Source: Desulfobulbus sp.
Lineage (GTDB): Bacteria > Desulfobacterota > Desulfobulbia > Desulfobulbales > Desulfobulbaceae
Direction: 5' to 3'
Length of the DNA: 39,324 nt
Assembly: GCA_028684915.1 (NCBI GenBank)
Contig: JAQUEZ010000041.1
Span: forward strand, 1 to 39,324
This document shows, piece by piece, positions 7,564 to 16,191 of this stretch. The notes below the pieces were generated by a model. It had not been told where the DNA came from. It worked only from the letters and a program-made list of their open reading frames with translations, and did not search any database. The stretch's first letter is position 1; every line of letters begins with the position of its first letter. Position numbers and translations under genes: made by a program.

Positions 7564-8892
7564 TTAATCCAGAACAATTTCACCTTGGCTGAAGTAACAG
7601 GCAATCAGCGATTGAATTGCATCACGCAATCCCTGATCTTCACGACCCGCAAAGTCATGGTAAAGCTTGGGCGCAATAGTGGCAAAGGTATCGACTATTG
7701 CCGGATCAAAATGACTGCCGCGTCCTTGTTGTATTAAATCCATAGTGGCCTCAAAGGAAAGAGGCTCTTTGTAGGGCCGCTTGGAGCTGAGGGCATCAAA
7801 GACGTCGGCCACGGCAAAGATCCGTGCGGACAAGGGAATCGCTTCGCCCGCTACGCCTTCCGGGTAGCCGCTGCCGTCATACTGTTCATGATGGCCACCG
7901 ACCACCAGGGCCGCATCGGCTAGCCAGCTCGAACTGCTGATGATGTCCAAGCCATAGCGGACATGTGCCTGCATCTCGTTAAATTCCAGTTGATTCAGTT
8001 TGCCGGGTTTGAGCAGAATATCGTCCCGAACACCGATCTTACCCACATCATGGAGGAAGGCACCTTTGATAATCGTTTGGATAGCCTTGTTCTCCAGATG
8101 CAACGCCTCGGCCAGGCGGACAGCATACAGGGTTACGCGGAAATTATGGATATCGGTGTCACTGTCGCGTTTTGCGATAGCGCTGGCCAAAAGGGTGAGG
8201 GTATCGAGATTGGCTTCGAGCAGGTTGTGCGAAAATTGGGTGAGTTTGTTCACTAGTTGCAAGATGACCGGATAAAGGATCAGGCTCGTGGCCCCGACGA
8301 TCAGCAGTGCCAGGAATACGCTGCGATGTAGTTTCCTCTGAATTGCCTTGAGGGTTTTGTCGGAAGGGACAAAAATTGCTTGCGCAGAGGGTGGGTTCGT
8401 CGCTGAGGTTTCAAGCAGCGGCATGAGTACCCAAATATGTAGTTTGTCGCCGATAAACAACGTTTCTGCCTGTTCGCCCTGGACAGGTGCAGTGGGCAAA
8501 CGAGCGTGGGCGAAACGAACTACCGGATCGATCAAGGGATAGTCGGTGGCGAGGTGTTCCTCGTTATCGGTTGTGCCCGGTTGGAAAAAATCGACGTAAA
8601 CAAATTGGCCGTTTGGGTGTTGGACTGTTATCGTCAGTCGGTCCTTAAGCGTCTGGTGGAAGGCTGCGCGAGGCGTTAAACCTTTTTCCTGGACTAAGCG
8701 AAGGGTCTGGGCGGTCAGAAGGCGGATTTCGTTTCGGGCTTCCTCGACCACCTGCGATTGGAGATTTTGCCGCTCGGAGAGATAGACCGCTACCGTACTC
8801 AGCAAACTGATAACCACCACCATGAATGCCAGACGCAGCGTTAGGGTGCGGTAGACAAAGGTCCGTAAGGAAAGGGGACGCGGCCTAGGCAT
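7564..8892 (-). CDS. membrane HD-GYP cyclic di-GMP phosphodiesterase
   Basis: The predicted protein has 442 residues from the ATG at 8892; a TTG at 8904 is possible. Two membrane segments (about residues 20-40 and 190-212) enclose a periplasmic sensor of some 150 residues. The C-terminal HD-GYP domain carries 'FLHDVGKIGV', 'HHEQYDGSGYP' and 'ARIFAVADVFDAL'. HD-GYP enzymes hydrolyse cyclic di-GMP to GMP, linking an external signal to lifestyle control. No HAMP domain is obvious between the membrane segment and the catalytic part. It is the first gene of the leftward cluster. Confidence 0.9.
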   Translation of the reverse strand: MPRPRPLSLRTFVYRTLTLRLAFMVVVISLLSTVAVYLSERQNLQSQVVEEARNEIRLLTAQTLRLVQEKGLTPRAAFHQTLKDRLTITVQHPNGQFVYVDFFQPGTTDNEEHLATDYPLIDPVVRFAHARLPTAPVQGEQAETLFIGDKLHIWVLMPLLETSATNPPSAQAIFVPSDKTLKAIQRKLHRSVFLALLIVGATSLILYPVILQLVNKLTQFSHNLLEANLDTLTLLASAIAKRDSDTDIHNFRVTLYAVRLAEALHLENKAIQTIIKGAFLHDVGKIGVRDDILLKPGKLNQLEFNEMQAHVRYGLDIISSSSWLADAALVVGGHHEQYDGSGYPEGVAGEAIPLSARIFAVADVFDALSSKRPYKEPLSFEATMDLIQQGRGSHFDPAIVDTFATIAPKLYHDFAGREDQGLRDAIQSLIACYFSQGEIVLD

Positions 8893-9116
8893 AAATGTCT
8901 TCAAAGCCCCCTTCAGGATAGTGCTTGAAATAAAACAATAAAATGAACCAGCTGTGGGGATGTTGCTCTAGCATGGGTTGAAATTTCCTGTGTTTTGCAA
9001 TAGGCTTTTCTCCTCTTTCCTCAAAAGGATATTTTAACATCACGCTTGAAAAGAGACGAGAGATATTGTCGGCGTAAAGTGGGCTGCCGCTGTCTTCGAC
9101 AGCGTTTGACAATACT

Positions 9117-9218
9117 GATGGACTCGGGAAAAATTAAAATCCGAGAAGTGATGTGCCGAAAATACAGTAGGTTGCGAAGTTCGAAACGTCGTTCTCGAGA
9201 GTTTTTACGAGACCATCA
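9117..9218 (-). repeat. dispersed TGATGGCGTCGT-type repeat, diverged copy
   Basis: The ends TGATGGACTCG (9117) and TTTTTACGAGACCATCA (9202-9218) match the hairpin end of the dispersed repeat family found elsewhere in the window. A GCTGTC-TTC-GACAGC hairpin lies just upstream at 9089-9103. Apart from these, the 370-base gap between the HD-GYP and oxidoreductase genes holds nothing I can support. Confidence 0.55.
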
Positions 9219-9263
9219 ATACTCACGCGACGAATTTTCCTGTTCAACGGAGCCACATTCCCT

Positions 9264-11270
9264 ATGACCATTATCCGTTCTGTCTGTCCCTACGATTGCC
9301 CTGATACCTGCGGCCTGTTGGTTACCATTGAAGATAATCGAGTGGTGCGAGTGGTCGGCGACCCGGAGCATCCAATCACTCGGGGGTTTCTTTGCCCTAA
9401 GATGACCCACTACGAACAGACGGTCCATTCGCCGCGCCGGTTGACCACACCGCTGCTGCGCATTGGCCCTAAGGGCAGTGGCTCCTTTGCACCGATCAGC
9501 TGGGCGGAGGCCGTAGGTCGTATCTGCGAGCGTTGGCAGGGGCTGATGAGCGAGTTTGGTGGCGAATCCATTCTGCCCTACTCCTATGCCGGGACCATGG
9601 GCATGGTGCAGCGCAATGCCGGTCATCCTTTTTTTCATTATCTCGGCGCTTCACGGCTTGATCGGACCATTTGCGCACCGGCCAAGGATGCGGGCTGGAA
9701 AATGATCATGGGCGAAACGGCGGCCATGCAGCCTTCTGAAATGCTGGCAAGCGATTTGATCATCCTTTGGGGGCTTAATGCTGCCGCCACCAGCATCCAT
9801 GCCATGCGCGATGCGCTCAATGCGCGAAAAAAAGGCGCCAAACTCTGGGTGATCGATACGTATCACACGCCCACAGCCGAGGCTGCCGACGAGGTCTTCC
9901 TGGTCAAACCGGGGATGGACGGTGGACTGGCCCTAGCGATGATGCATGTTCTGGTTCGCGACCGGCTTGTTGACATGACCTTTATCCGTGACAATATTTT
10001 TGGATTTGAGGAGTTCGCGCAAACTGTGCTCCCCCAGTATTCACCCCAGGCCATGGCCGAGCGGTGCGGTCTGTCCGAAGCGGTGATCGAGCGTATGGCC
10101 AGAAGCTATGCCCAGGCCCAAGCACCGTTTATTCGTTTGGGCAGCGGCCTGACCCGGTACGGCAACGGGGCCATGACCGTACGCACCATCACCTGCCTGC
10201 CCGCATTGGTCGGAGCTTGGCAGCGGACCGGTGGCGGTATCTTTTTAAGCACCTCAACCGGCTCTGCCTTTCCACTCTCTAAGGTAACTCGCGAGGACTT
10301 TTGCCGCCAGCCGACCCGCTTGGTGAACATGAACCAGTTGGGGGACGCATTGACCACGCTGAGCGATCCGCCGATTAAATCACTGTATGTCTACCATTCC
10401 AATCCCGCCGCTATTGCCCCGGATCAGGGAGCGGTGGTGCGGGGACTCTTGCGTGAGGATCTGTTCACCGTGGTCCATGAGCGGTTTCTCACCGACACCG
10501 CCCGCTATGCCGATATTGTTCTTCCGGCCACCACTTCGCTTGAGCATGAGGATCTCTACCGGGCCTATGGCAGCTACTCGGTGCAGGTCGCGCGCGCAGT
10601 GATACCACCGGTGGGCGAAGCTAAATCCAACTGGGAGGTTTTTCAATTGCTCGCCCGAGGGATGGGTTGGAACGAGCCATTTTTTGCCCAAACCGGCTCA
10701 GAGATGATAAGCCAACTCCTGTTCGAAAAAAATTTCTGGCGGGATACGGTGACCAACAGCCGGCTGCAAGGCGGCGAACCGGTTTTGCTGCAGGTGCCGA
10801 ACGAGGCCAAGCAAAACTGGAAGACGCCTTCAGGTCGGATCGAGATCAAAAATGAGCGCGAAACCGAACCGTTTCCCCGGTTGTTGCCCACCCACGCCGA
10901 GGAGGATGGTTTTCCTCTGCGGCTGCAGTCGGCTCCGAATCGATATGCGCTCAACTCCAGCTTTTATGAACGCGACGACCTGCGGCAGAAACAAGATTGC
11001 ATGCAGCTGCTGATGCATCCTGAGGATGCTATACAACGGAGCCTGAACAACGGTCAGGTGGTGCTGGCAAGCAACGACCTCGGGCAGGTGCAGTTCAGTC
11101 TCAAGATCACCGAGCGCACACCACCCGGTACCGTGGTGAGTGAAGGCGTTTGGTGGCGAGAGTTTGTGCCGGGAGAATATGGTATCAACGCCCTAATGTC
11201 GCAACGCCTCACCGACAGCGGCCGGGGCAGTACACTGTATGATGTGACCATTGAGGTGCGGGGGATGTAG
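9264..11270 (+). CDS. molybdopterin (MGD) oxidoreductase
   Basis: The 668-residue protein belongs to the DMSO reductase superfamily. The N-terminus binds a [4Fe-4S] cluster (CPYDCPDTCG, last cysteine in 'GFLCPK'). It is followed by a Mopterin domain and a C-terminal dinucleotide-binding domain (from about residue 545). A cysteine in 'DRTICAPA' (about residue 138) sits where related enzymes have a molybdenum-coordinating residue; this placement is inferred. There is no Tat or Sec signal, so it is probably cytoplasmic. No electron-transfer subunit is adjacent, so the substrate cannot be assigned. Related stand-alone enzymes include acetylene-hydratase- and transhydroxylase-like proteins. Confidence 0.88.
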   Translation: MTIIRSVCPYDCPDTCGLLVTIEDNRVVRVVGDPEHPITRGFLCPKMTHYEQTVHSPRRLTTPLLRIGPKGSGSFAPISWAEAVGRICERWQGLMSEFGGESILPYSYAGTMGMVQRNAGHPFFHYLGASRLDRTICAPAKDAGWKMIMGETAAMQPSEMLASDLIILWGLNAAATSIHAMRDALNARKKGAKLWVIDTYHTPTAEAADEVFLVKPGMDGGLALAMMHVLVRDRLVDMTFIRDNIFGFEEFAQTVLPQYSPQAMAERCGLSEAVIERMARSYAQAQAPFIRLGSGLTRYGNGAMTVRTITCLPALVGAWQRTGGGIFLSTSTGSAFPLSKVTREDFCRQPTRLVNMNQLGDALTTLSDPPIKSLYVYHSNPAAIAPDQGAVVRGLLREDLFTVVHERFLTDTARYADIVLPATTSLEHEDLYRAYGSYSVQVARAVIPPVGEAKSNWEVFQLLARGMGWNEPFFAQTGSEMISQLLFEKNFWRDTVTNSRLQGGEPVLLQVPNEAKQNWKTPSGRIEIKNERETEPFPRLLPTHAEEDGFPLRLQSAPNRYALNSSFYERDDLRQKQDCMQLLMHPEDAIQRSLNNGQVVLASNDLGQVQFSLKITERTPPGTVVSEGVWWREFVPGEYGINALMSQRLTDSGRGSTLYDVTIEVRGM

Positions 11271-11313
11271 GCTTTTTTCTTCCGCTAAGATTTTGCCCAA
11301 AAAGAGGAAGACA

Positions 11314-11604
11314 ATGTTCATTATTTCTTTGCATTATATCGCCGATCTTGATGAGATTGATCAACACCTTGATGCCCACGTGGTCTACCTGAAAAGGCAG
11401 TACGCAGCCGGGAATTTTCTCGCTTCAGGGCGCAAGGTCCCGAGGACGGGTGGGGTCATCCTGGCATCTGTATCCAATAGGGAAAAATTGACCTCTATCT
11501 TGGCGGAAGATCCGTTTCAAAAGGCCGGGCTTGCCGAGTATACCGTGACCGAATTCATCCCAAGCATGGTGGCTGAAGGGCTGGAAACGCTGCTCAACCG
11601 TTAG
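11314..11604 (+). CDS. YciI-like protein
   Basis: The predicted protein has 96 residues from the ATG at 11314, with GAGGAAG upstream. It matches the YCII ferredoxin-like fold: 'FIISLHYIADLDEIDQHLDAHVVYLKRQYAAG' followed by 'FLASGRK' and the 'EDPFQKAGLAEYTVTEF' segment. The conserved histidine-aspartate pair of the putative active site appears in the D..LDAH part. Such proteins are small dimeric enzymes of uncertain role; YciI itself may be a hydrolase-like protein. It follows the oxidoreductase gene by 43 bases. Confidence 0.8.
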   Translation: MFIISLHYIADLDEIDQHLDAHVVYLKRQYAAGNFLASGRKVPRTGGVILASVSNREKLTSILAEDPFQKAGLAEYTVTEFIPSMVAEGLETLLNR

Positions 11605-11699
11605 TCAATGTGGAGTTTGTGCTTCCGGATTAACATTTTTGGCCTTATGCTCCCAGCGCCACAGACGCGCGCCCATTTTTTTATTGAGGCATATACCGC

Positions 11700-12518
11700 A
11701 TGGTGACACCCCTCTTTTCCATTACTCCGCCGACCTACACCTCACTTCCCAGCGAAAGTCTGCGTTTGCTTTGGAACGATGAGTTCGATGCCCCAACAGG
11801 AACCCCGCCTGACCCGGTAAAATGGGGCTATGATTTGGGCGGCAAGGGCTGGGGCAATCAGGAATATCAATATTATACTGATGCCCCCGAAAATGCGGCC
11901 CAGGACGGTAATAGCAACCTCGTGATAACTGCCCGTGAGACCAGTGAACAGGAGCGGGACAGACTGGGGTGCTGGTATGGTCCGGCCCGGTATTCCTCGG
12001 CCCGCCTGCTGACCCAGGGGAAGTTTTCTTTCACTCACGGGGTGGTCGAGGCTCGGATCCGGGTCCCTTACGGTCCGGGCATCTGGCCGGCCCTGTGGAT
12101 GCTCGGTGAGGATTTCGGCCCTGTGGCCTGGCCACACTGCGGCGAAATCGACATCATGGAAAATATCGGCCGTGAGCCGGATATCGTCCACGGTACCATC
12201 CATGGTCCCGGGTATTGCGGCGGTGATGGCATCGGCGGTCCTCTTGCCTTGCCGCAAGGGCAGGCCTTTACCGACGATTTTCATCTTTTTGCGATCGAGT
12301 GGCTTGCTGGGCAAATCCGCTGGTATATGGACGGGCAGCAGTATTTTTCGGTGGATCGGGAGCAGATTCCCGAGGGTGCCCCCTGGCCTTTTGAGCACCC
12401 CTTTTTTCTGCTGCTGAATCTGGCTGTAGGCGGTTTTTGGCCCGGTGATCCCGATGAGACCACCGTTTTCCCCCAGACCCTGGTGGTGGACTATGTCCGC
12501 GTTTTTCAGGCTGCCTGA
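11700..12518 (+). CDS. glycoside hydrolase family 16 (beta-glucanase/laminarinase-like)
   Basis: The 272-residue protein is a single GH16 domain. It starts 'LLWNDEFD' and has 'WGNQEYQYYT', 'GVVEARIRVP', 'GIWPALWMLG' and the catalytic motif EIDIMEN with nucleophile Glu149 and acid/base Glu154. GH16 enzymes cut beta-1,3 or mixed beta-glucans. I see no signal peptide at the N-terminus (MVTPLFSITPPTYT), which is unusual for an enzyme that normally acts outside the cell. An alternative start could hide a signal, but the upstream bases show none. The substrate is not determined. Confidence 0.9.
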   Translation: MVTPLFSITPPTYTSLPSESLRLLWNDEFDAPTGTPPDPVKWGYDLGGKGWGNQEYQYYTDAPENAAQDGNSNLVITARETSEQERDRLGCWYGPARYSSARLLTQGKFSFTHGVVEARIRVPYGPGIWPALWMLGEDFGPVAWPHCGEIDIMENIGREPDIVHGTIHGPGYCGGDGIGGPLALPQGQAFTDDFHLFAIEWLAGQIRWYMDGQQYFSVDREQIPEGAPWPFEHPFFLLLNLAVGGFWPGDPDETTVFPQTLVVDYVRVFQAA

Positions 12519-12540
12519 GTGTGATGGACTTTTTAGGAGG
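12519..12540 (+). repeat. fragment of the dispersed repeat
   Basis: The sequence TGTGATGGACTTTTTAGG directly follows the GH16 stop codon. It matches one arm and the loop of the hairpin end of the dispersed repeat; the second arm is degraded. Confidence 0.5.
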
Positions 12541-12564
12541 CCCTCATAATTGAGGAGTGATATC

Positions 12565-12993
12565 ATGATGGATGTGGAGATCAGTTTTGACAGTAGCGCC
12601 GTTGATTGGCCCCTTGTTGCCGATACCCTGAAACAGGTCGGCATGGCCCATCATCAACCGGAGGAGCATCGCCGGGCTTTTGCTGCCAGTTATGTCACTG
12701 TTTTTGCCCGTTATGACGGCCAGCTGGTCGGTTTTGGCCGCGCAATTTCCGATGGAGTCTATCAAGCGGCAATCTACGATGTGGCGGTCCGTCCCGAGTA
12801 TCAGGGGCGAGGGGTCGGTTCTTTGATTGTCGAAAAGATTCTGGGCCATCTGCCCCCAAAAAGCAATGTGGTCCTCTACGCTTCACCCGGTAAGGAACCC
12901 TTTTATGAATCTTTGAGATTCCGGCGGATGAAGACAGGTATGGCGCTGTTCGTCGATGGTGAAGCCATGGCGGCCAAGGGCTTTACCGAATAG
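12565..12993 (+). CDS. GNAT family N-acetyltransferase
   Basis: The predicted protein has 142 residues from the ATG at 12565, seven bases after GAGGAG. It shows the GNAT core: 'LVGFGRAISDGVYQAAIYDVAVRPEYQGRGVGS' with the Q-x-x-G-x-G/A-type acetyl-CoA loop (QGRGVG), then 'LYASPGKEPFYESLRFRRMKTGMALF'. GNATs transfer acetyl from acetyl-CoA to an amine; the acceptor is unknown. A Nudix gene follows with an 11-base gap. Confidence 0.86.
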   Translation: MMDVEISFDSSAVDWPLVADTLKQVGMAHHQPEEHRRAFAASYVTVFARYDGQLVGFGRAISDGVYQAAIYDVAVRPEYQGRGVGSLIVEKILGHLPPKSNVVLYASPGKEPFYESLRFRRMKTGMALFVDGEAMAAKGFTE

Positions 12994-13003
12994 GCATGGG
13001 CTG

Positions 13004-13384
13004 ATGCAAACCGTGACCTGTGCAGTGCTTCGGCAAGATGCAACGATTCTACTCGCCCGACGTAAACCCGGTCGGGCGCAGGCCGGGTACTGGGAATTTC
13101 CAGGTGGAAAGGTCGAGGAGTCCGAAACGATCCAGGCCTGTTTGGAGCGGGAAATTGCCGAAGAACTGGGTGTCGTCATCAGGGCAGGGGCAATTCTTGC
13201 CAGCAGCGACTATCAGTACGAGCACGGAACGATCCGTCTGGTCGCCTTGGCTGCCGAGATCATCTCCGGTACCTTACATCCCACCGTGCATGATCAACTG
13301 GCATGGGTCCCGGTCGAACAGCTGCTCGAGTACCGGTTGGCTCCTGCCGACATCCCTATAGCTGCCTCTTTGCTGGATTCGTAA
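13004..13384 (+). CDS. MutT-like Nudix hydrolase
   Basis: The 126-residue protein has the Nudix box G-x5-E-x7-REUXEEXGU, visible as 'GGKVEES...REIAEELGV'. The start 'QTVTCAVLRQDATILLARRKPGRAQAG' and the 'WEFPGGK' lead-in are typical of MutT. It probably hydrolyses oxidised nucleotide triphosphates such as 8-oxo-dGTP. I place the start at 13004, after the GNAT stop; an ATG at 12956 would overlap that gene by 38 bases. The Shine-Dalgarno site is weak, so it may depend on coupling with the GNAT gene. Confidence 0.85.
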   Translation: MQTVTCAVLRQDATILLARRKPGRAQAGYWEFPGGKVEESETIQACLEREIAEELGVVIRAGAILASSDYQYEHGTIRLVALAAEIISGTLHPTVHDQLAWVPVEQLLEYRLAPADIPIAASLLDS

Positions 13385-13447
13385 AAAGTCCAGCACACAC
13401 TAAAAAATCCGCCCTCAGTCAAAACACTGCGATGTAGTCGCGCAACA

Positions 13448-13464
13448 TTTTTATGACGCCATCA
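13448..13464 (-). repeat. fragment of the dispersed repeat
   Basis: TTTTTATGACGCCATCA is, on the minus strand, TGATGGCGTCATAAAAA, the start of the dispersed repeat. Only this end is recognisable. Confidence 0.5.
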
Positions 13465-13482
13465 ACCTTAACCGGAGAGTCC

Positions 13483-13794
13483 ATGATAACTGCCATCGTT
13501 GAATTTCAACTTCCAGAGCCGATCACCATTGCTCAGGCTAAAGAAATCTTCCTGAGCACCGCGCCCAAATACCTTGGCATGGCGGGTCTACTCCGGAAGT
13601 ACTACTTTCTTTCTGAGGACGGCAGCAAGGCCGGGGGGATCTATCTCTGGCATTCCCGAACAGCGGCCGAAAGTGTCTATACCGATGAGTGGCGAGCCTT
13701 TGTTCGCGGAAAATACGGTACGGAGCCGTCGCTTATCTTCCTCGAAACGCCGGTGGTGGTCGACAATGTGGTGGACACCATTATTGCCGACTGA
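13483..13794 (+). CDS. YdhR-like putative mono-oxygenase
   Basis: The predicted protein has 103 residues from the ATG at 13483, preceded by GGAGAG. The pattern 'AIVEFQLPEPITIAQAKEIFLSTAPKYLGMAGLLRKYYFLSEDG...GGIYLWHSRTAAESVYTDEWR' matches the YdhR family. These are small ferredoxin-fold dimers proposed to be mono-oxygenases, possibly for aromatic compounds. An oxygenase role is doubtful in a presumed anaerobe. It is flanked by Nudix and esterase genes with no evident pathway link. Confidence 0.78.
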   Translation: MITAIVEFQLPEPITIAQAKEIFLSTAPKYLGMAGLLRKYYFLSEDGSKAGGIYLWHSRTAAESVYTDEWRAFVRGKYGTEPSLIFLETPVVVDNVVDTIIAD

Positions 13795-13830
13795 ACACCT
13801 CGCCGGTCAATAACCAGAATTAGGAGCATA

Positions 13831-14634
13831 ATGGCCCTTATTCATTGCCAATTCTTTTCACAGGTCCTGGGGTTGATGACAACCATGAGTGTCATTCTTC
13901 CTGATCCCGTACCTGCAGGGGACAACAAACCCTCGCCCGCAGCATCCTTGCCGACGCTCTATCTCCTCCATGGACGATCCGATGACCACAGTGCCTGGCA
14001 GAGGCGGACGGCCATTGAGCGTTATCTTGAGGGGCGGCAGCTAGCCGTGGTCATGCCCGAGGTGGGGCGTAGTTATTACACCGACATGCAGACTGGACAG
14101 CGTTACTGGACGTTTATCAGCGAAGAAGTGCCATTGATAGCACGTCATTTTTTCCCTCTTTCAGACAAGCGGGAGGAAAACTACCTTGCCGGCCTGTCCA
14201 TGGGCGGCTACGGGGCCTTCAAGCTCGCGCTGAGCTATCCGGAGCGATATGCGGCTGCAGCCAGCCTCTCCGGTGCTTTGGATGTGGTGCGACTTGCCGG
14301 GACCGAGTTGGAGGCGGGCTTGCACGAGTTAGTCCATGTGTTTGGTGATCCCCATTCGCTGGCCGGCAGTGGCAATGATCTTTTTGCCCTGGCAGAGTCA
14401 GCGCTGCAAAGTGGAGAAAAACTGCCGCAATTGTACCAGTGGTGTGGATCCGAGGATTTTCTCTATCTGGACAATCGCCGATTTCGTAGACATCTTGATA
14501 CATTGGGGATTGCGGTAGACTACGATGAAGGTCCGGGTGGGCACGAGTGGTCTTGTTGGGATGCTCAAATTCAGAGGGTGCTCGATTGGTTATCGGTTGT
14601 TCGCGGGCAACGCGATGTGGATATTGGCAATTAA
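13831..14634 (+). CDS. esterase D / S-formylglutathione hydrolase-like alpha/beta-hydrolase
   Basis: The 267-residue protein belongs to the putative esterase (Esterase_D) family. It has the oxyanion region 'LYLLHGRSDDHSAW', the nucleophile elbow GLSMGG (Ser123), a likely acid in 'GSEDF' (about 209) and the catalytic His in 'GPGGHEW' (about 238). It cleaves carboxylic esters; similarity to tributyrin esterases and S-formylglutathione hydrolases does not fix the substrate. No signal peptide is seen. The site AGGAG precedes the ATG. Confidence 0.85.
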   Translation: MALIHCQFFSQVLGLMTTMSVILPDPVPAGDNKPSPAASLPTLYLLHGRSDDHSAWQRRTAIERYLEGRQLAVVMPEVGRSYYTDMQTGQRYWTFISEEVPLIARHFFPLSDKREENYLAGLSMGGYGAFKLALSYPERYAAAASLSGALDVVRLAGTELEAGLHELVHVFGDPHSLAGSGNDLFALAESALQSGEKLPQLYQWCGSEDFLYLDNRRFRRHLDTLGIAVDYDEGPGGHEWSCWDAQIQRVLDWLSVVRGQRDVDIGN

Positions 14635-14749
14635 AAGTCGAAGTTAGGTCTTGCTAAAAAGTCGAGGCGCGCTTATAAATAGTGGTATGATGCTGGTATT
14701 GATGTAAGCATCCGTTTCATCCTGCAGGACTCTGCGGAAAGAGCTTTGC

Positions 14750-14847
14750 TTGGAGTGTTTTTCCCGGCTCGAAGGTATACATAAGGTAGGTCGAGCGTCG
14801 GGAAAAACGTTACGACGCAGTAGATCGAAGTTTTTACGACGTCATCA
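14750..14847 (-). repeat. dispersed TGATGGCGTCGT-type repeat
   Basis: On the minus strand this begins TGATGACGTCGTAAAAACTT and continues through the conserved segments GTTTTTCCCGACGCTCG and GTATACCTTCGAG to a run ending GAAAAACACTCC. It is close to the copies at 15988 and 20778. The gap from 14635 to 14749 shows only weaker similarity to the same family. Confidence 0.75.
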
Positions 14848-14879
14848 TGATACGTCATGCTGTACGAGGGAGAATAGTT

Positions 14880-15092
14880 ATGAAATATACCTGTTTGAAT
14901 TGTGGCTCAAGATCATATGATTCCGGCCAACTTTGTAACCCAACCAGTGAAGAACTTGACGCCAATTTCTGCGCGACTGCCACTGATCAGGTTTGTGATG
15001 AAAAGCGTATTGACATGCACTATACCTGCGAGGCCTGTGGCGGACTCTCACCGGATGCCGATCATCTGTGCAAACCGATTCAGTTTCGTTAA
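14880..15092 (+). CDS. Cys-rich miniprotein with two tandem zinc-ribbon-like repeats
   Basis: The predicted protein has 70 residues from the ATG at 14880, with GAGGGAG upstream. It contains two copies of the pattern YTC-x2-CG-x2-S-x-D-x3-LC-x-P (residues about 3-20 and 48-66), each offering three cysteines. A central stretch holds 'NFCATATDQVCDEKR'. The spacing suggests metal binding, but each repeat lacks an obvious fourth cysteine ligand. A paired or dimeric site is possible. I do not recognise the family. An intrinsic terminator lies about 120 bases after the stop. Confidence 0.72.
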   Translation: MKYTCLNCGSRSYDSGQLCNPTSEELDANFCATATDQVCDEKRIDMHYTCEACGGLSPDADHLCKPIQFR

Positions 15093-15210
15093 CCAATACG
15101 GAGCGATCTCGTAGTTTCTCTTCAATAAATACCGTTGTCAGCGGTAAAGACGGGGGAAGGGGACTGAACGGAGGGATTTCATTCTTATTCAATCTCCCTC
15201 CCCTTAAAAT

Positions 15211-15254
15211 AAAAAAAAGAGCGATTCAACAGCAGGTTGAATCGCTCTTTTTTT
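15211..15254 (+). terminator. bidirectional intrinsic terminator
   Basis: A perfect stem (GAGCGATTCAAC with GTTGAATCGCTC, loop AGCAG) is flanked by an A-run on the left and a T-run on the right. It serves the rightward Cys-rich gene and the leftward META lipoprotein gene, which converge here. Confidence 0.9.
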
Positions 15255-15270
15255 GTGGGATGCGGTCTCG

Positions 15271-15777
15271 TTAGGGTTGTTTGCGTATTGGCTGCCATTC
15301 GTAGATGCCACCGTCGGCCATGAGGCTCAGGTAAAGCTTGCCGTCACGTAGCAGGTAAGAACGAACAACGCTCAGGTCGCGGGCGATGCGCTCATCAAGC
15401 GAAGGCGGTGGGCAGCGCATGCGGGTCATTGCAATCGGGCCGAACTTGAGTTGACCCGATTTTCCGGAGGCTACCGGTATAGACTGCCACTGGCCCATGC
15501 CTCGATTGCAGTTCAGTCGCAAGCTTACCCGACCCTCATCGAGGAATTGGAGGGTATAACGTCCGGGTTCTTTCACCCTCGTAATGGGCTGCTGCTTAGG
15601 CATGGGCTGGATGTTGGACAATTGCCAGGAGGTCCATTCCAGTCCCTGGTGGGTGGCCTTGCCCGACAGGGGTTTGCCTTGCCGTGGTTCTTGGGCACAG
15701 GCCGCAAGCAGGAAGAAAAGCAGAACGAGCAAGAGTGGCAGGGGAATCGACAAAGTGTGGGACACGTCTGCTCGCAT
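15271..15777 (-). CDS. META/HslJ-domain lipoprotein
   Basis: The predicted protein has 168 residues from the ATG at 15777, with AAAGAGG upstream; starts at 15810 and 15822 are possible. A signal sequence with a long leucine-rich core ends in the lipobox LAAC, so it is anchored as a lipoprotein. The mature part follows the META-domain pattern: 'WQLSNI', 'YTLQFLDEGRVSLRLNCNRGMGQW', 'KFGPIAMTRMRCP', 'SYLLRDGKLYLSL'. HslJ-like proteins are linked to stress and antibiotic tolerance in other bacteria; the role here is not known. Confidence 0.82.
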   Translation of the reverse strand: MRADVSHTLSIPLPLLLVLLFFLLAACAQEPRQGKPLSGKATHQGLEWTSWQLSNIQPMPKQQPITRVKEPGRYTLQFLDEGRVSLRLNCNRGMGQWQSIPVASGKSGQLKFGPIAMTRMRCPPPSLDERIARDLSVVRSYLLRDGKLYLSLMADGGIYEWQPIRKQP

Positions 15778-15987
15778 AACGCCTCTTTGGATGTATTTGT
15801 TCTGCCCGGACATTGTTCGCACTCTCTACCGCCGACTTTTTTCAGGCAAATCTTTTTACGTTGTCGAGGGGAGGCCGTTGGTGTGCAATATGAATAACTG
15901 TAAGAAAATCTTGATTTCCCAGGCCAACTGATGCATGGATGAGGAGGGCTTTATCTTCCGTTTCCATTGTACACGCTAGCTTAATCT

Positions 15988-16149
15988 TGATGACGTCGTA
16001 AAAACTTCGATCTCCTGCGTTGCAGCGTTTTTCCGGGCACTCGACATACCTGATGTGTGCCTTCGGGCTGATAAAAACACTACTCCTTGTATCCCTTTGT
16101 TTTTACTTAGCATCTTTTAGCGTGTGATGGACTTTTTACGAGTCCATCA
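15988..16149 (+). repeat. dispersed repeat, most complete copy
   Basis: This 162-bp copy runs from TGATGACGTCGTAAAAAC, through GTTTTTCCGGGCACTCGAC and the TGTGTGCCTTCGG segment, to the terminal hairpin GATGGACT-TTTTACG-AGTCCATC. It has no coding content. It and a shorter flank fill the 370-base gap between the lipoprotein and ferredoxin genes. Confidence 0.85.
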
Positions 16150-16191
16150 ATCTTTATGCTCTAGAATATCGAAACCGGCAAGGAGTAACCC

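Noticed and set aside
8885..9040. Minus-strand frame of about 51 codons ahead of the HD-GYP gene
   Set aside because: It overlaps the HD-GYP start and has no supporting site or similarity that I can see.
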